Positions 1 to 7,157 of a stretch of 13,403 nucleotides of DNA are shown in pieces. Where the stretch lies: positions 1 to 13,403 of the forward strand of contig WOYR01000275.1 in NCBI GenBank assembly GCA_011620705.1, read 5' to 3'. This DNA is from Microbacteriaceae bacterium (GTDB lineage Bacteria; Actinomycetota; Actinomycetes; Actinomycetales; Microbacteriaceae). The notes beneath the pieces are model-generated. The model saw only the letters and a list, made by a program, of their open reading frames with translations. It was not told the DNA's origin and did not search any database. Position numbers and translations under genes: made by a program. Position 1 is the stretch's first letter. Each line of letters opens with the position of its first letter.

Positions 1-16
1 TCGGTCCCTGTCCCGG

Positions 17-28
17 AAACGATCGTTT
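17..28. promoter_or_regulatory. Perfect 12-bp palindrome, possible operator
   Basis: AAACGATCGTTT reads identically on both strands. It lies 36 bases before the ATG at 65, where an operator for that gene could sit. Its centre is AT, not the central CG usual for LacI-family operators, so the regulator type cannot be named. A second ACGATCG occurs a little downstream (about 40-46) without a matching second arm. The palindrome is seen directly; a regulatory role is inference. Confidence 0.3.
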
Positions 29-64
29 GCGGCACGGCCACGATCGCGTCGCTCGGGAGGCAGG

Positions 65-569
65 ATGAACGACGCGACCGCGTCCGCGCAACCAGAGACG
101 CGTGGCAACCAGGGGCAGGTGTCCCCCGTTCGAGCGCAGCGCCCATGTTGGCTTGATCCATCCTCGTTCTCCGAGACGGCTGAGAATCACCCACGTAAGC
201 AATGGGAAGCGGGCCGCAAAGCGCCACTTGGACGTCGGCGGCGCGCCGTCGCGGGTGCTGTGCTCCTCGCATCCGCGGGGCTCATGGGGGCAGGTACCGC
301 CGTCGCCCACGCTGACGCCACCGGCGCACTTCCTGGTACTGCAACGTGTCTTCGCAGACGCCGTACCTGACCAGGGGCAACCCGAACCTGTCAAGACGTC
401 GGGCTGCGCCTGGAACTGCACGGGGTGCGCATACAAGGAGTATGTGCAGCTGCACCGTTCGGAGGGCTTCACCAACCCCGACGCTCTTACGCTGAGAACT
501 CAACTGGGGCCTCATGCCCAAGAGCCTGACGAGCGACTTTCGCGTTGCCAGCGGGCTCCTACCCGGTGA
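65..569 (+). pseudogene. Frameshifted small secreted protein (remnant)
   Basis: A GGGAGG box lies 4 bases before the ATG at 65. The opening frame reaches a convincing signal peptide at about residues 57-84: an RRRR stretch, a hydrophobic AVAGAVLLASAGLMGAGTAV core and an AHA cleavage site. The frame then ends in arginine-rich sequence at 370. Protein-like sequence continues in the next frame (about 328-369, SWYCNVSSQTPYLTRGNPNL). It then moves to the frame ending at 569 (about 391-495, containing VKTSGCAWNCTGCAYKEYV and LHRSEGFTNPDAL), and perhaps back again near 500 (NWGLMPKSLTSDF). The aromatic, Cys- and Asn-rich composition of these pieces is unlike random high-GC translation. I read this as a small secreted Cys-containing protein broken by at least two frameshifts. 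I do not recognise the family. The 5' part may be misassigned, because the first 55 residues look non-conserved. Sequencing error is a possible alternative. Confidence 0.4.
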
Positions 570-598
570 GGCATTCTCAGAGCCCCCCGCGCCGCGCC

Positions 599-2308
599 TC
601 AGCCGGCCTTCGCGGGCTCCTTGATGTCCATCACGATCTTGCGCGGGTTGAAGTTCTCTCCCGGGTCGACCGCCTCGAACAGCCCGCGCATGACGGCGAC
701 GCCCTCCGGCGAGATGTCCTGCTCGAGCCATGGCGCGTGCTCGAGGCCGACGCCGTGGTGGTGCGACAGCGATCCGCCGTTGTCGATGAAGGCCTGCTGG
801 ATGGCGCTCTTCACGACGTTGTACTCGCCGATCGGGTCGTCCCCGAAGACGAACGAGAAGGTGAAGTAGAGGCAGGCGCCGGAGTGGTACGAGTGCGACA
901 GGTGGGACATGAGCCAGCCCTTGATGCCGATCTCGTCGAAGGCCTTGTCAGCCGCGGCGCCCACGGCGTCATGCAGCTGGTTGACCTTCGACCACGGCAT
1001 CGCCGACTCGGACACATCGCCCGCTGCGCCCCGGTCGAGCAGGAAGTCGCGCAGATAGGGCGTGTCGAACTTCTTCTGGTCGTAGAGCACGCCCGGTCCC
1101 TTGCCGACACCCATGCCCCCGTGCTTCTTGACGATCTTGTCGACCAGCTTCTTCTGCCGCTTGGCGTACTTCTCCTCACCCTCGAAGCCGATGAAGGAGA
1201 GGCAGATGTCGTCGAGATTCCAGCGCTTGCTCTTCATGAGCGTTGGCAGCACCGTCTCGGCCGCGAACTTGTCGAAGCCATGGCGCTCGCTGCTGGTGGC
1301 CAGCGAGAAGCCGGTTTCGCGGGAGTCCGAGATGCGGGTGATCGATGGATGCGCGTCGCTCTCGGCGATCTCCTGCATGGCGGCGGTGCCGGCCTCCCAG
1401 TTCGGGAAGAAGTAGCCGTAGACGTCGCGCCTGGCCGGGGTGCGGTGCACCTGCACCGTCGCCTCGGTGATGATGCCGAGTCGGCCCTCAGAACCCACGA
1501 TCATCTCGCGCACGCTCGGCCCGGTGGATGAGCTGGGGATCGGGCGGATCACCAGGATGCCGCTGCGCCCCGGGCCGCTGGGCCTGACCACGCGCAGCCC
1601 GCGCACGATGTCGGCGATGTCGCCGTACTTGTCGGACTGCATGCCCGAGGAGCGCGTCGCGATCCAGCCGCCGAGGCTGGAATGGGTGAAGGAGTCGGGG
1701 AAGTGCCCGATCGTCCAGCCCCTGGCGTTCAGCTGCTCCTCCAGGTCCGGCCCCAGCGCGCCCGCCTGGATGACCGCGAGACCGGATTGCTCGTCGATCG
1801 AGATGAGTTCGCGCATCCGTCCCATGTCGAGGGAGAGGACCACCCGCGACTCGTCGGACCGCGGCTCGAGGCTGCTGGCGATGTTGCTGCCGGCGCCGAA
1901 GGGGATGATGACGGCATCCGCCGCGACCGCCGCGTCGACCACCTTCTGCACCTCGGCCTCGTCGGCCGGATACACCACGACATCGGGGGTGCGCTCGATC
2001 CGGTTGGTGCGGATCCTGATCAGATCCCGGATGCTCTTGCCGTAGCAGTGCACGACGCGTTCCATCTTGTCGGTCGTGACATTGTCCTCCCCGACGATGC
2101 TCGCGAGAGCGCCGACGAAGGCCGGATCGGCCAGCGACGGGGCGACCGTCAGCTTGTCGAAGTCCGGCATGCTGACCACCGGGGCCGTGTGCAGATCGAG
2201 TCCGACGGCCTCTGCCACGAAGGGCGCGAAGGCGGGCTTGTCCTCCCAGTGGAACCCGACGCCTTCGACGCCCCACCCCCACCATTTCATGTGCTGCACC
2301 TCGGTCAT
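599..2308 (-). CDS. agpS: Alkylglycerone-phosphate synthase (alkyl-DHAP synthase), FAD-dependent
   Basis: This 569-residue protein belongs to the VAO/PCMH flavoprotein family. Family members of this type replace the acyl chain of 1-acyl-dihydroxyacetone phosphate with a fatty alcohol, which creates the ether bond. The FAD domain spans about residues 107-290 and shows PFGAGSN (136-142), GHFPDSFTHSSLGGW (201-215) and ATRSSGMQSDKYGDI (217-231); the last two are characteristic of alkyl-DHAP synthases, as opposed to lactate or glycolate oxidases. The C-terminal cap carries SHLSHSYHSGACLYFTF (468-484) and the HHHGVG active-site motif (516-521), then FNPRKI (553-558). Its ATG overlaps the stop of the acyltransferase gene by 4 bases (ATGA), with AGGGAGAAG upstream. 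A second ATG at 2290 begins MKWWGWG and has GAGGTG before it, so the true start may be six codons later. It is the last gene of a three-gene leftward operon. A generic FAD-linked oxidase is the less likely alternative. Confidence 0.9.
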   Translation of the reverse strand: MTEVQHMKWWGWGVEGVGFHWEDKPAFAPFVAEAVGLDLHTAPVVSMPDFDKLTVAPSLADPAFVGALASIVGEDNVTTDKMERVVHCYGKSIRDLIRIRTNRIERTPDVVVYPADEAEVQKVVDAAVAADAVIIPFGAGSNIASSLEPRSDESRVVLSLDMGRMRELISIDEQSGLAVIQAGALGPDLEEQLNARGWTIGHFPDSFTHSSLGGWIATRSSGMQSDKYGDIADIVRGLRVVRPSGPGRSGILVIRPIPSSSTGPSVREMIVGSEGRLGIITEATVQVHRTPARRDVYGYFFPNWEAGTAAMQEIAESDAHPSITRISDSRETGFSLATSSERHGFDKFAAETVLPTLMKSKRWNLDDICLSFIGFEGEEKYAKRQKKLVDKIVKKHGGMGVGKGPGVLYDQKKFDTPYLRDFLLDRGAAGDVSESAMPWSKVNQLHDAVGAAADKAFDEIGIKGWLMSHLSHSYHSGACLYFTFSFVFGDDPIGEYNVVKSAIQQAFIDNGGSLSHHHGVGLEHAPWLEQDISPEGVAVMRGLFEAVDPGENFNPRKIVMDIKEPAKAG

Positions 2309-3072
2309 GAGACTTCTCCCTCTGAGTTGCGCTCCGGCGACTTGGTGCCCAGGATACGGGCGGAATGCTTCTCCATCATTCCGGCGATCACGTCCCGGAC
2401 GCGCGCCATGAACTCGTTCGGTTTCTCGCCATCATTCGCCCGCATCGGTGCGCCGAACACGACTCCGAGCGGCACGCCCATCTTCGGCCAGCTCGAGCCG
2501 CGCGGGTGAGCCTGGTGGGCGCCGATGATCGCCACCGGCAGGACGGGGACCCCCGTCGCGCTGGCCAGCGCCGCGCCACCCGGCTTGAAGTGACCCAGCT
2601 GTCCGTCCTTCGAGCGCGTGCCCTCCGGGAACAGGAGCACCGGAACGTCCTGCTGCAGCAGCATCCTGGCGTTGAAGTTCCGCTGGTTCCGCGGGCTGCG
2701 GTCCACCGGGAAGGCGTTGAAGAACAGGGCGGTCAACCCGCGCCGCCACCAGACGTCGAAGAAGTAGTCCCCTGCGGCGCCGGCGGCGAGGTAGCGGGCG
2801 AGCGGGCGGGGCAGCGCGCCCATGATGAGCGGCGCATCCAAATGGCTCGAATGGTTGGCGATGACCACGAACGGCCGCGTGAGGCCCTTCAGCTTCTGAC
2901 GGTCGACGACCGTGACCTTCTCCATGCCCCAGACGACACCCTTCAGGATGCCGCGCTGGGCGACGAAGCGCGCGACCGCCTGACTGCGCGAGGTGAAGCG
3001 ATTGCGCGGCGTCTTGTCCGGCATGCGCCTCCTTCCTGACTTCGGTACTTCATCGTTCGGAGCCTGGGTCAT
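2305..3072 (-). CDS. plsC: PlsC-type 1-acylglycerol-3-phosphate acyltransferase
   Basis: This 255-residue acyltransferase transfers an acyl chain to a glycerophosphate acceptor at the membrane. The catalytic NHxxxxD motif is NHSSHLD at residues 73-79, and the phosphate-binding motif is FPEGTRS at 148-154. VPVLPVAI (175-182) matches the usual fourth block. In this operon it could acylate sn-2 of 1-alkyl-glycerol-3-phosphate, or supply the acyl-DHAP that the next gene uses; the sequence does not decide. The ATG at 3072 overlaps the dehydrogenase stop (ATGA), but its own ribosome binding site is weak. An internal ATG at 3024 (residue 17) follows a very strong AGGAAGGAGG, although only three bases separate GGAGG from that ATG. 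The first 16 residues may therefore be untranslated, or both starts may be used. Confidence 0.9.
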   Translation of the reverse strand: MTQAPNDEVPKSGRRRMPDKTPRNRFTSRSQAVARFVAQRGILKGVVWGMEKVTVVDRQKLKGLTRPFVVIANHSSHLDAPLIMGALPRPLARYLAAGAAGDYFFDVWWRRGLTALFFNAFPVDRSPRNQRNFNARMLLQQDVPVLLFPEGTRSKDGQLGHFKPGGAALASATGVPVLPVAIIGAHQAHPRGSSWPKMGVPLGVVFGAPMRANDGEKPNEFMARVRDVIAGMMEKHSARILGTKSPERNSEGEVS

Positions 3073-3863
3073 TGTTCGGCTGCGTTGCTTCGACTCAGGC
3101 TAATCCTGCGCGAGACCGCCCGCACCGTGGCATCGGGCGCATGCTTGAGCAACCAGGAGAGGAAACGGTACCGGACCGCCGGTATGGAGATCACCCGATC
3201 CTTGTCCACATCGCGCAGGCACTCGCGCACCACGAGTTCGGGCTCCAGCCACAGGAAGTCCGGAATCCCACCGCGCCCCGCCTCACCCTTCGTCGTCCCG
3301 GCGCGCTGATGGAACTCGGTGCGCACCCAGCCCGGCATGAGCGCCGTGACCGTCACCCCGGTCCCGCGCAACTCGTTCGACAGGCTCTCGCTGTAGACGC
3401 GCACCCAGGCCTTGATCGCCGAGTAGCCGCTCAGGGTGAGCTGGCCGTTGATGCTCGCGACGTTCACGATGGCTCCTGCGCCCCGCTCCCGCATCGCAGA
3501 GGCAGCGGCGCCACCCAGCACCAGCACCGCCCGCACCATCACGTTCAGCGCACGGTCGTGCTCGGCGGCGTCCGGATCGGCGAGGCGGCTGGTCAGCCGG
3601 AAGCCGGCGTTGTTGATCAGGTAGTCGATCGGATGCTCCCGGTCGCGCAGCCGAGCCGCCACCTTCCCGGTGTCCTCTGGCTGCGCCAGGTCGGCCTTCA
3701 GGATCTCGACCTGCCGGCCGAGCCCGCGCAGTTCGGCGGCCATCGCCTCCAGGCGCCCCGCATCGCGGGCGACCAGCACGACATCGTGGCCGCGGGCGGC
3801 GAGCTGACGCGCGAATTCGGCCCCGATGCCGGATGTCCCGCCCGTGACCAGAGCAGTTCCCAT
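3069..3863 (-). CDS. Short-chain dehydrogenase/reductase, candidate alkyl/acyl-DHAP reductase
   Basis: This 264-residue classical SDR has the nucleotide site TGGTSGIG at residues 7-14 and NNAG at 84-87. The catalytic set is N near 108, S137, Y147 and K151 (YSAIK). VARDAGRLEAM after the second strand, with Arg at the end of that strand, suggests NADPH preference. Its C-terminus is basic and amphipathic (about 232-258), which could contact membranes. As first gene of the dehydrogenase-acyltransferase-synthase operon, it is a good candidate for the step that reduces 1-alkyl-DHAP to 1-alkyl-glycerol-3-phosphate, as DHRS7B/Ayr1-type SDRs do in eukaryotes. That role rests on context, because SDR substrate cannot be read from motifs. 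The ATG at 3863 is chosen because the conserved fold begins at once. An in-frame ATG at 3884 would add seven residues. Confidence 0.88.
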   Translation of the reverse strand: MGTALVTGGTSGIGAEFARQLAARGHDVVLVARDAGRLEAMAAELRGLGRQVEILKADLAQPEDTGKVAARLRDREHPIDYLINNAGFRLTSRLADPDAAEHDRALNVMVRAVLVLGGAAASAMRERGAGAIVNVASINGQLTLSGYSAIKAWVRVYSESLSNELRGTGVTVTALMPGWVRTEFHQRAGTTKGEAGRGGIPDFLWLEPELVVRECLRDVDKDRVISIPAVRYRFLSWLLKHAPDATVRAVSRRISLSRSNAAEQ

Positions 3864-3870
3864 GGGCGTT

Positions 3871-3876
3871 ACGATA
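3871..3876 (-). promoter_or_regulatory. Possible -10 box for a leaderless dehydrogenase transcript
   Basis: On the minus strand TATCGT fits the actinobacterial TANNNT -10 pattern and ends 7 bases before the ATG at 3863. This is the spacing expected if transcription starts on the ATG itself. No Shine-Dalgarno sequence precedes that ATG, which agrees with a leaderless start. No clear -35 is seen. On the plus strand an overlapping TACGAT (3870-3875) could serve the divergent operon. Confidence 0.3.
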
Positions 3877-3903
3877 CGGTGCATCCGAGCACCGTTCCCT
3901 TCG

Positions 3904-3919
3904 CGGGCGGCTTCGCCCG
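3904..3919 (+). promoter_or_regulatory. GC hairpin in the divergent intergenic region
   Basis: CGGGCG and CGCCCG form a perfect 6-bp all-GC stem closed by a GCTT tetraloop. It lies in the short gap between the two divergent operons, 22 bases before the ATG at 3942. It would therefore be in the 5' leader of the rightward transcript. No T-tract follows, so it is not an intrinsic terminator for that strand. A role in leader structure or as a protein site is inference. Confidence 0.3.
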
Positions 3920-3941
3920 GACCAGGAAAGGCAGCCACCTC

Positions 3942-4823
3942 ATGACTTCGCGCAGCCCGCATTTTGAAAGCTCCGCCGAGTTCGTCGCCGAGGAGATCGC
4001 CTTCGAGCCGCCGCTGACCGACGGGCGATCGCTCGAGGACGGCGCCTTCGATGTGCGCGAGTTCGCCCGGACGGCCCACGGCAGCCACCGCGGCGAACTC
4101 GACCTCGAGCAGGTGGCCGAGTCCGGGCTGAGCGTCGACGCGGTCCGGCTGCTGCGGCTGCTGCGCGACCTCGAGCGATCCACGATGCAGCGCATGCGCA
4201 ACCTGCTCGTCACGGCCACCCACAAGGACGCGCGGGTGACCGCGTTCCTCAGCACATGGGCGTTCGAGAAGTTCTGGCTCGCCGACGCGCTCGACGCCGT
4301 GCTCGAAGCCACCGGCGACGATCTGGACTCCTCCGCACCGGCGGGCGGGCTCCGCCGCGCGGCGGCGGAGCGGAAGGAGCGGCGCGGTCCGGTGATGCGG
4401 GCCATCCAGGGCAACATCGACGGGCCGCAGATCGTCGCGGCGCATGTCGCGACCGGCCTCGTCGATGAGTGGATCACCCAGGCGGCCTACCGCAGGCTGG
4501 GCGAACTCGCCACCGGGCTGCATTCGATCATCGAACTGATCAACGGGATCAAGGACCGCCACATCGCCTTCCTGGCCGAGGAGGCCAAGCGCCGGCTCGC
4601 GGCCTCCGCGAAGGCGCGCAGGCTTGCCGTCCGTGAGTTGAAGAACATGGTCTGGCCGGTGGGCGCCGTCGAGCACTCCGACGACGACCGCACCTTCTTC
4701 GACCGGACCGTGTTCGGCACGCCGGGCGGGCGCGCGGAGGTCTCGCGCATCCAAGGCCTGGTCGCCGCTCTCCCCGGACTCGCCTCCATCGCCCCGACCA
4801 TTTCTGCGAGACTCATTCCGTGA
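3942..4823 (+). CDS. Ferritin-like diiron-family protein with degenerate metal site (paralogue A)
   Basis: This 293-residue helical protein aligns without gaps over the first two core helices to the ferritin-like protein at 7158-7991. Shared blocks include TAFLSTW/GAFMTMW, FEKFW/EEFWH, VDEWITQAAY/NEWSANAAY and RRLAAS/DRLAAS. It keeps the equivalents of three metal ligands: E78 in helix 1, E176 in helix 3 and H207 in helix 4. The other three are changed: K110 for Glu and L113 for His in helix 2, and K204 for Glu in helix 4. A normal two-iron site is therefore unlikely, and a structural or regulatory partner of the intact paralogue is the simplest reading. It also has about 35 extra N-terminal residues and a charged insert near 134-150. 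The start at 3942 has AGGAAAGG 11 bases upstream. Its stop overlaps the next gene by 4 bases (GTGA), which implies translational coupling. It is first in the rightward operon. Confidence 0.8.
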   Translation: MTSRSPHFESSAEFVAEEIAFEPPLTDGRSLEDGAFDVREFARTAHGSHRGELDLEQVAESGLSVDAVRLLRLLRDLERSTMQRMRNLLVTATHKDARVTAFLSTWAFEKFWLADALDAVLEATGDDLDSSAPAGGLRRAAAERKERRGPVMRAIQGNIDGPQIVAAHVATGLVDEWITQAAYRRLGELATGLHSIIELINGIKDRHIAFLAEEAKRRLAASAKARRLAVRELKNMVWPVGAVEHSDDDRTFFDRTVFGTPGGRAEVSRIQGLVAALPGLASIAPTISARLIP

Positions 4824-7129
4824 CACCGAAGCGAGGCACAGCCGATCTCGGCCGGGCCCATGTCTTCCTGACCGGAGCCACGGGTTTCGTCGGGCAGGCC
4901 GTGCTCGAACGACTGCTGTCGGCGCATCCTGAGACCACGATCTCGATCCTGGTCCGCACCAAAGCGGGCGAGGACACCCGGGCGCGCGTTGCCGAGCTCC
5001 TCACCAAGCCGGTGTTCCAGTCCTGGCGCGACAAAGTCGGTGACGCGGCCGTCGAGAAGGCCGCCCGTGAGCGGGTGCAGATCGTCGAGGGCTCGATGGG
5101 ATCGATCCCTGCGCTCCCGAAGGACCTCGACGTCGTCATCCACTCCGCATCGATCGTCTCCTTCGATCCCCCGATCGACGAGGCCTTCGACACCAACGTC
5201 AACGGCGCCGTCAATCTCTACGAGCGCCTGCTCGAGGCGGGAGGCGACCCTCGGGTCGTCCACGTCTCCACCTGCTACGTCGGGGGCATGCGCAAGGGCG
5301 TCGCCCCCGAGGCCCGCCTCGCCCACGATGTGGACTGGCGGGCCGAGTACGCCGCCGCCAAGGCCGCGCGCGGTCGCGCCGAGATCCTGTCGCGGGACCC
5401 CGACCGGCTCAGGGGCTTCATGGATGCCGCGCTCGCCCAGCACGGCAAGGAGGGCCCGCAATCCGTCGCCAGAGCCAGCGAGGAGGCCCGCCTCGCGTGG
5501 GTCACCGCGGAACTGGTGGACGCGGGCCGGACCCGCGCGCTGTCCCTCGGCTGGACCGACGTGTACACCCTGACCAAGGCGTTCTCCGAGCGCGCCGCCG
5601 AGGAGCTCTGGGGCGAGAACGGGCACCGCCTCTCGATCGTGCGCCCTGCGATCATCGAGAGCGCCCTCAAGCACCCCTTCCCGGGTTGGATCGACGGCTT
5701 CAAGGTCGCCGACCCGCTGATCATCGCCTACGGGCGCGGGCAGCTGCCCGAGTTCCCGGGGCTGCCCGACTCGATCCTGGACATCATCCCGGTCGACTAC
5801 GTCGTCAACGCGATCCTGGCCGCTGCCGCCAACCCCGCGGTCAGGGACAAGCCGGAGTACTACCACGTCGCCTCCGGCGCTTCGAACCCGCTGCCCTTCC
5901 ACCAGGAGTTCGAGTACGTCAACCGCTACTTCCTCGAGCATCCGATGAAGAACAGGAAGGGCGAGGACCAGGCCGTCCCGACCTGGAGGTTCCCGGTCGG
6001 CAACAAGTTCGAGAACGACGTGAAGCGCAAGGAGAAGCTCGCAGTGCGGGTCGAGAGGCTGCTCGGCCACCTGCCCGACACCGAGCGGGTGCGGCGCTGG
6101 CACAACCAGATGATCCGCAACGTGGCCGACCTCGAGACGCTGCGCAACTTCACCCAGCTCTACCGGGTCTATGTGCGGACCGAGATCATCTTCGACGACC
6201 GCAATCTGCGGGCCCTGCACAACGCCCTCCCCGCCGCGAAGCGGGCCGAGTTCGGCTTCGACATCGCCGCGATCGACTGGGAGGACTACATGATGAACGT
6301 CCACTTCCCGGCGATCACCGCGCTGACCGAGGAGTTCTCGGCCAAGCGGGCTGCGAAGAAGGCGGCCGACGCCGCCGCATCCCCGCGGTCCGACGTCATC
6401 GCCCCCGGCTCCGGCGTGCTCGCCGTGTTCGACCTGGAGGGCACCGTCGTCGACTCGAACATCGTGCAGCAGTACCTCTGGGTGCGTTCGGCGGGGATGC
6501 GCAAGGCGGCGTATCCCGGGCAGGCGCTCGCGATCCTCGGATCGGTGCGCAGCTACCTGCGCGCCGAGCGCCGGGACCGCGGCGAATTCATCCGGTCCTT
6601 CCTGCGCCGCTACGAGGGGATGCCGGCAGCCCGCCTCGATCGGATCGTGCACGGCGGCTACGCCGACACCATGTACCGTCACACCAGCCCGGAGGCGATC
6701 AAGACGATCAAGGCGCACCGGGACGCCGGCCACCGCACCGTGCTCGTCACCGGCTCGATCGAGACTCTCGCCGAACCACTGGCCGGGCTGTTCGACGAGG
6801 TGGTCGGCGGGCACATGGATGAGAAGGACGGCGTGCTGACCGGCTACCTCGCGAAGCCGCCGCTGGTGGACGAGGCGCGTGCCGCCTGGTTGCGTCGATA
6901 CGCCGAGGAGCATGGACTCGATCTGGCCGTGTCGTACGGCTACGGCGACAGCCACGCCGATCTGGTGTGGCTCGAACTGCTCGGAAATCCGCATGCCGTG
7001 AACCCCGACATCCGGCTGGCGCGCGAAGCGCAGCGCAGGAATTGGAAGATCGACACCTGGAAACGCGGCAACCGTTCACCGAAGCGTGATGTGATGGACG
7101 GGAAAGCACTGCAAGCCGATCGAGCGTGA
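4820..7129 (+). CDS. Fatty acyl-CoA reductase fused to a HAD phosphatase-like domain
   Basis: This is a 769-residue fusion. Residues about 14-350 are an extended-SDR reductase of the male-sterility/NAD-binding-4 type, with TGATGFVG (18-25), HVST (148-151) and the catalytic pair Y249/K253 (YTLTK). Residues about 430-505 match the FAR C-terminal (sterile) domain, with NFTQLYRVY, FDDRNLRAL and AIDWEDYMMN. Such enzymes reduce fatty acyl-CoA or acyl-ACP with NADPH to the fatty alcohol, the substrate of the alkyl-DHAP synthase encoded in the divergent operon. After an alanine/lysine-rich linker (507-527), residues about 531-745 form a SerB-like HAD-IB domain: nucleophile D538 in FDLEGT, motif II TGS (644-646), a Lys at 679 and GDSHAD (709-714). 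Motif I is DxE where most phosphatases have DxD. The target of the HAD domain is unknown; a lipid phosphate is plausible. The start codon is GTG, overlapping the previous stop. Confidence 0.88.
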   Translation: MTPKRGTADLGRAHVFLTGATGFVGQAVLERLLSAHPETTISILVRTKAGEDTRARVAELLTKPVFQSWRDKVGDAAVEKAARERVQIVEGSMGSIPALPKDLDVVIHSASIVSFDPPIDEAFDTNVNGAVNLYERLLEAGGDPRVVHVSTCYVGGMRKGVAPEARLAHDVDWRAEYAAAKAARGRAEILSRDPDRLRGFMDAALAQHGKEGPQSVARASEEARLAWVTAELVDAGRTRALSLGWTDVYTLTKAFSERAAEELWGENGHRLSIVRPAIIESALKHPFPGWIDGFKVADPLIIAYGRGQLPEFPGLPDSILDIIPVDYVVNAILAAAANPAVRDKPEYYHVASGASNPLPFHQEFEYVNRYFLEHPMKNRKGEDQAVPTWRFPVGNKFENDVKRKEKLAVRVERLLGHLPDTERVRRWHNQMIRNVADLETLRNFTQLYRVYVRTEIIFDDRNLRALHNALPAAKRAEFGFDIAAIDWEDYMMNVHFPAITALTEEFSAKRAAKKAADAAASPRSDVIAPGSGVLAVFDLEGTVVDSNIVQQYLWVRSAGMRKAAYPGQALAILGSVRSYLRAERRDRGEFIRSFLRRYEGMPAARLDRIVHGGYADTMYRHTSPEAIKTIKAHRDAGHRTVLVTGSIETLAEPLAGLFDEVVGGHMDEKDGVLTGYLAKPPLVDEARAAWLRRYAEEHGLDLAVSYGYGDSHADLVWLELLGNPHAVNPDIRLAREAQRRNWKIDTWKRGNRSPKRDVMDGKALQADRA

Positions 7130-7157
7130 CGGCGCGGGCGAACTGTAAGGACCCAAC

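Noticed and set aside
568..601. TGAGGC...GCCTCA inverted repeat after the alkyl-DHAP synthase gene
   Set aside because: It is a 6-bp stem around a 22-base loop with no T-tract. The gene is expected to have a terminator, but this is not convincing.
3069..4826. 585-residue open frame on the minus strand as one protein
   Set aside because: Only the part from 3863 down is an SDR. The rest is the antisense shadow of the ferritin-like gene at 3942-4823.
4487..6994. 835-residue minus-strand open frame opposite the reductase
   Set aside because: It is rich in Val, Arg, Asp, Gly and His with no domain, as expected for the antisense of a high-GC gene. The plus-strand frame has clear catalytic motifs.
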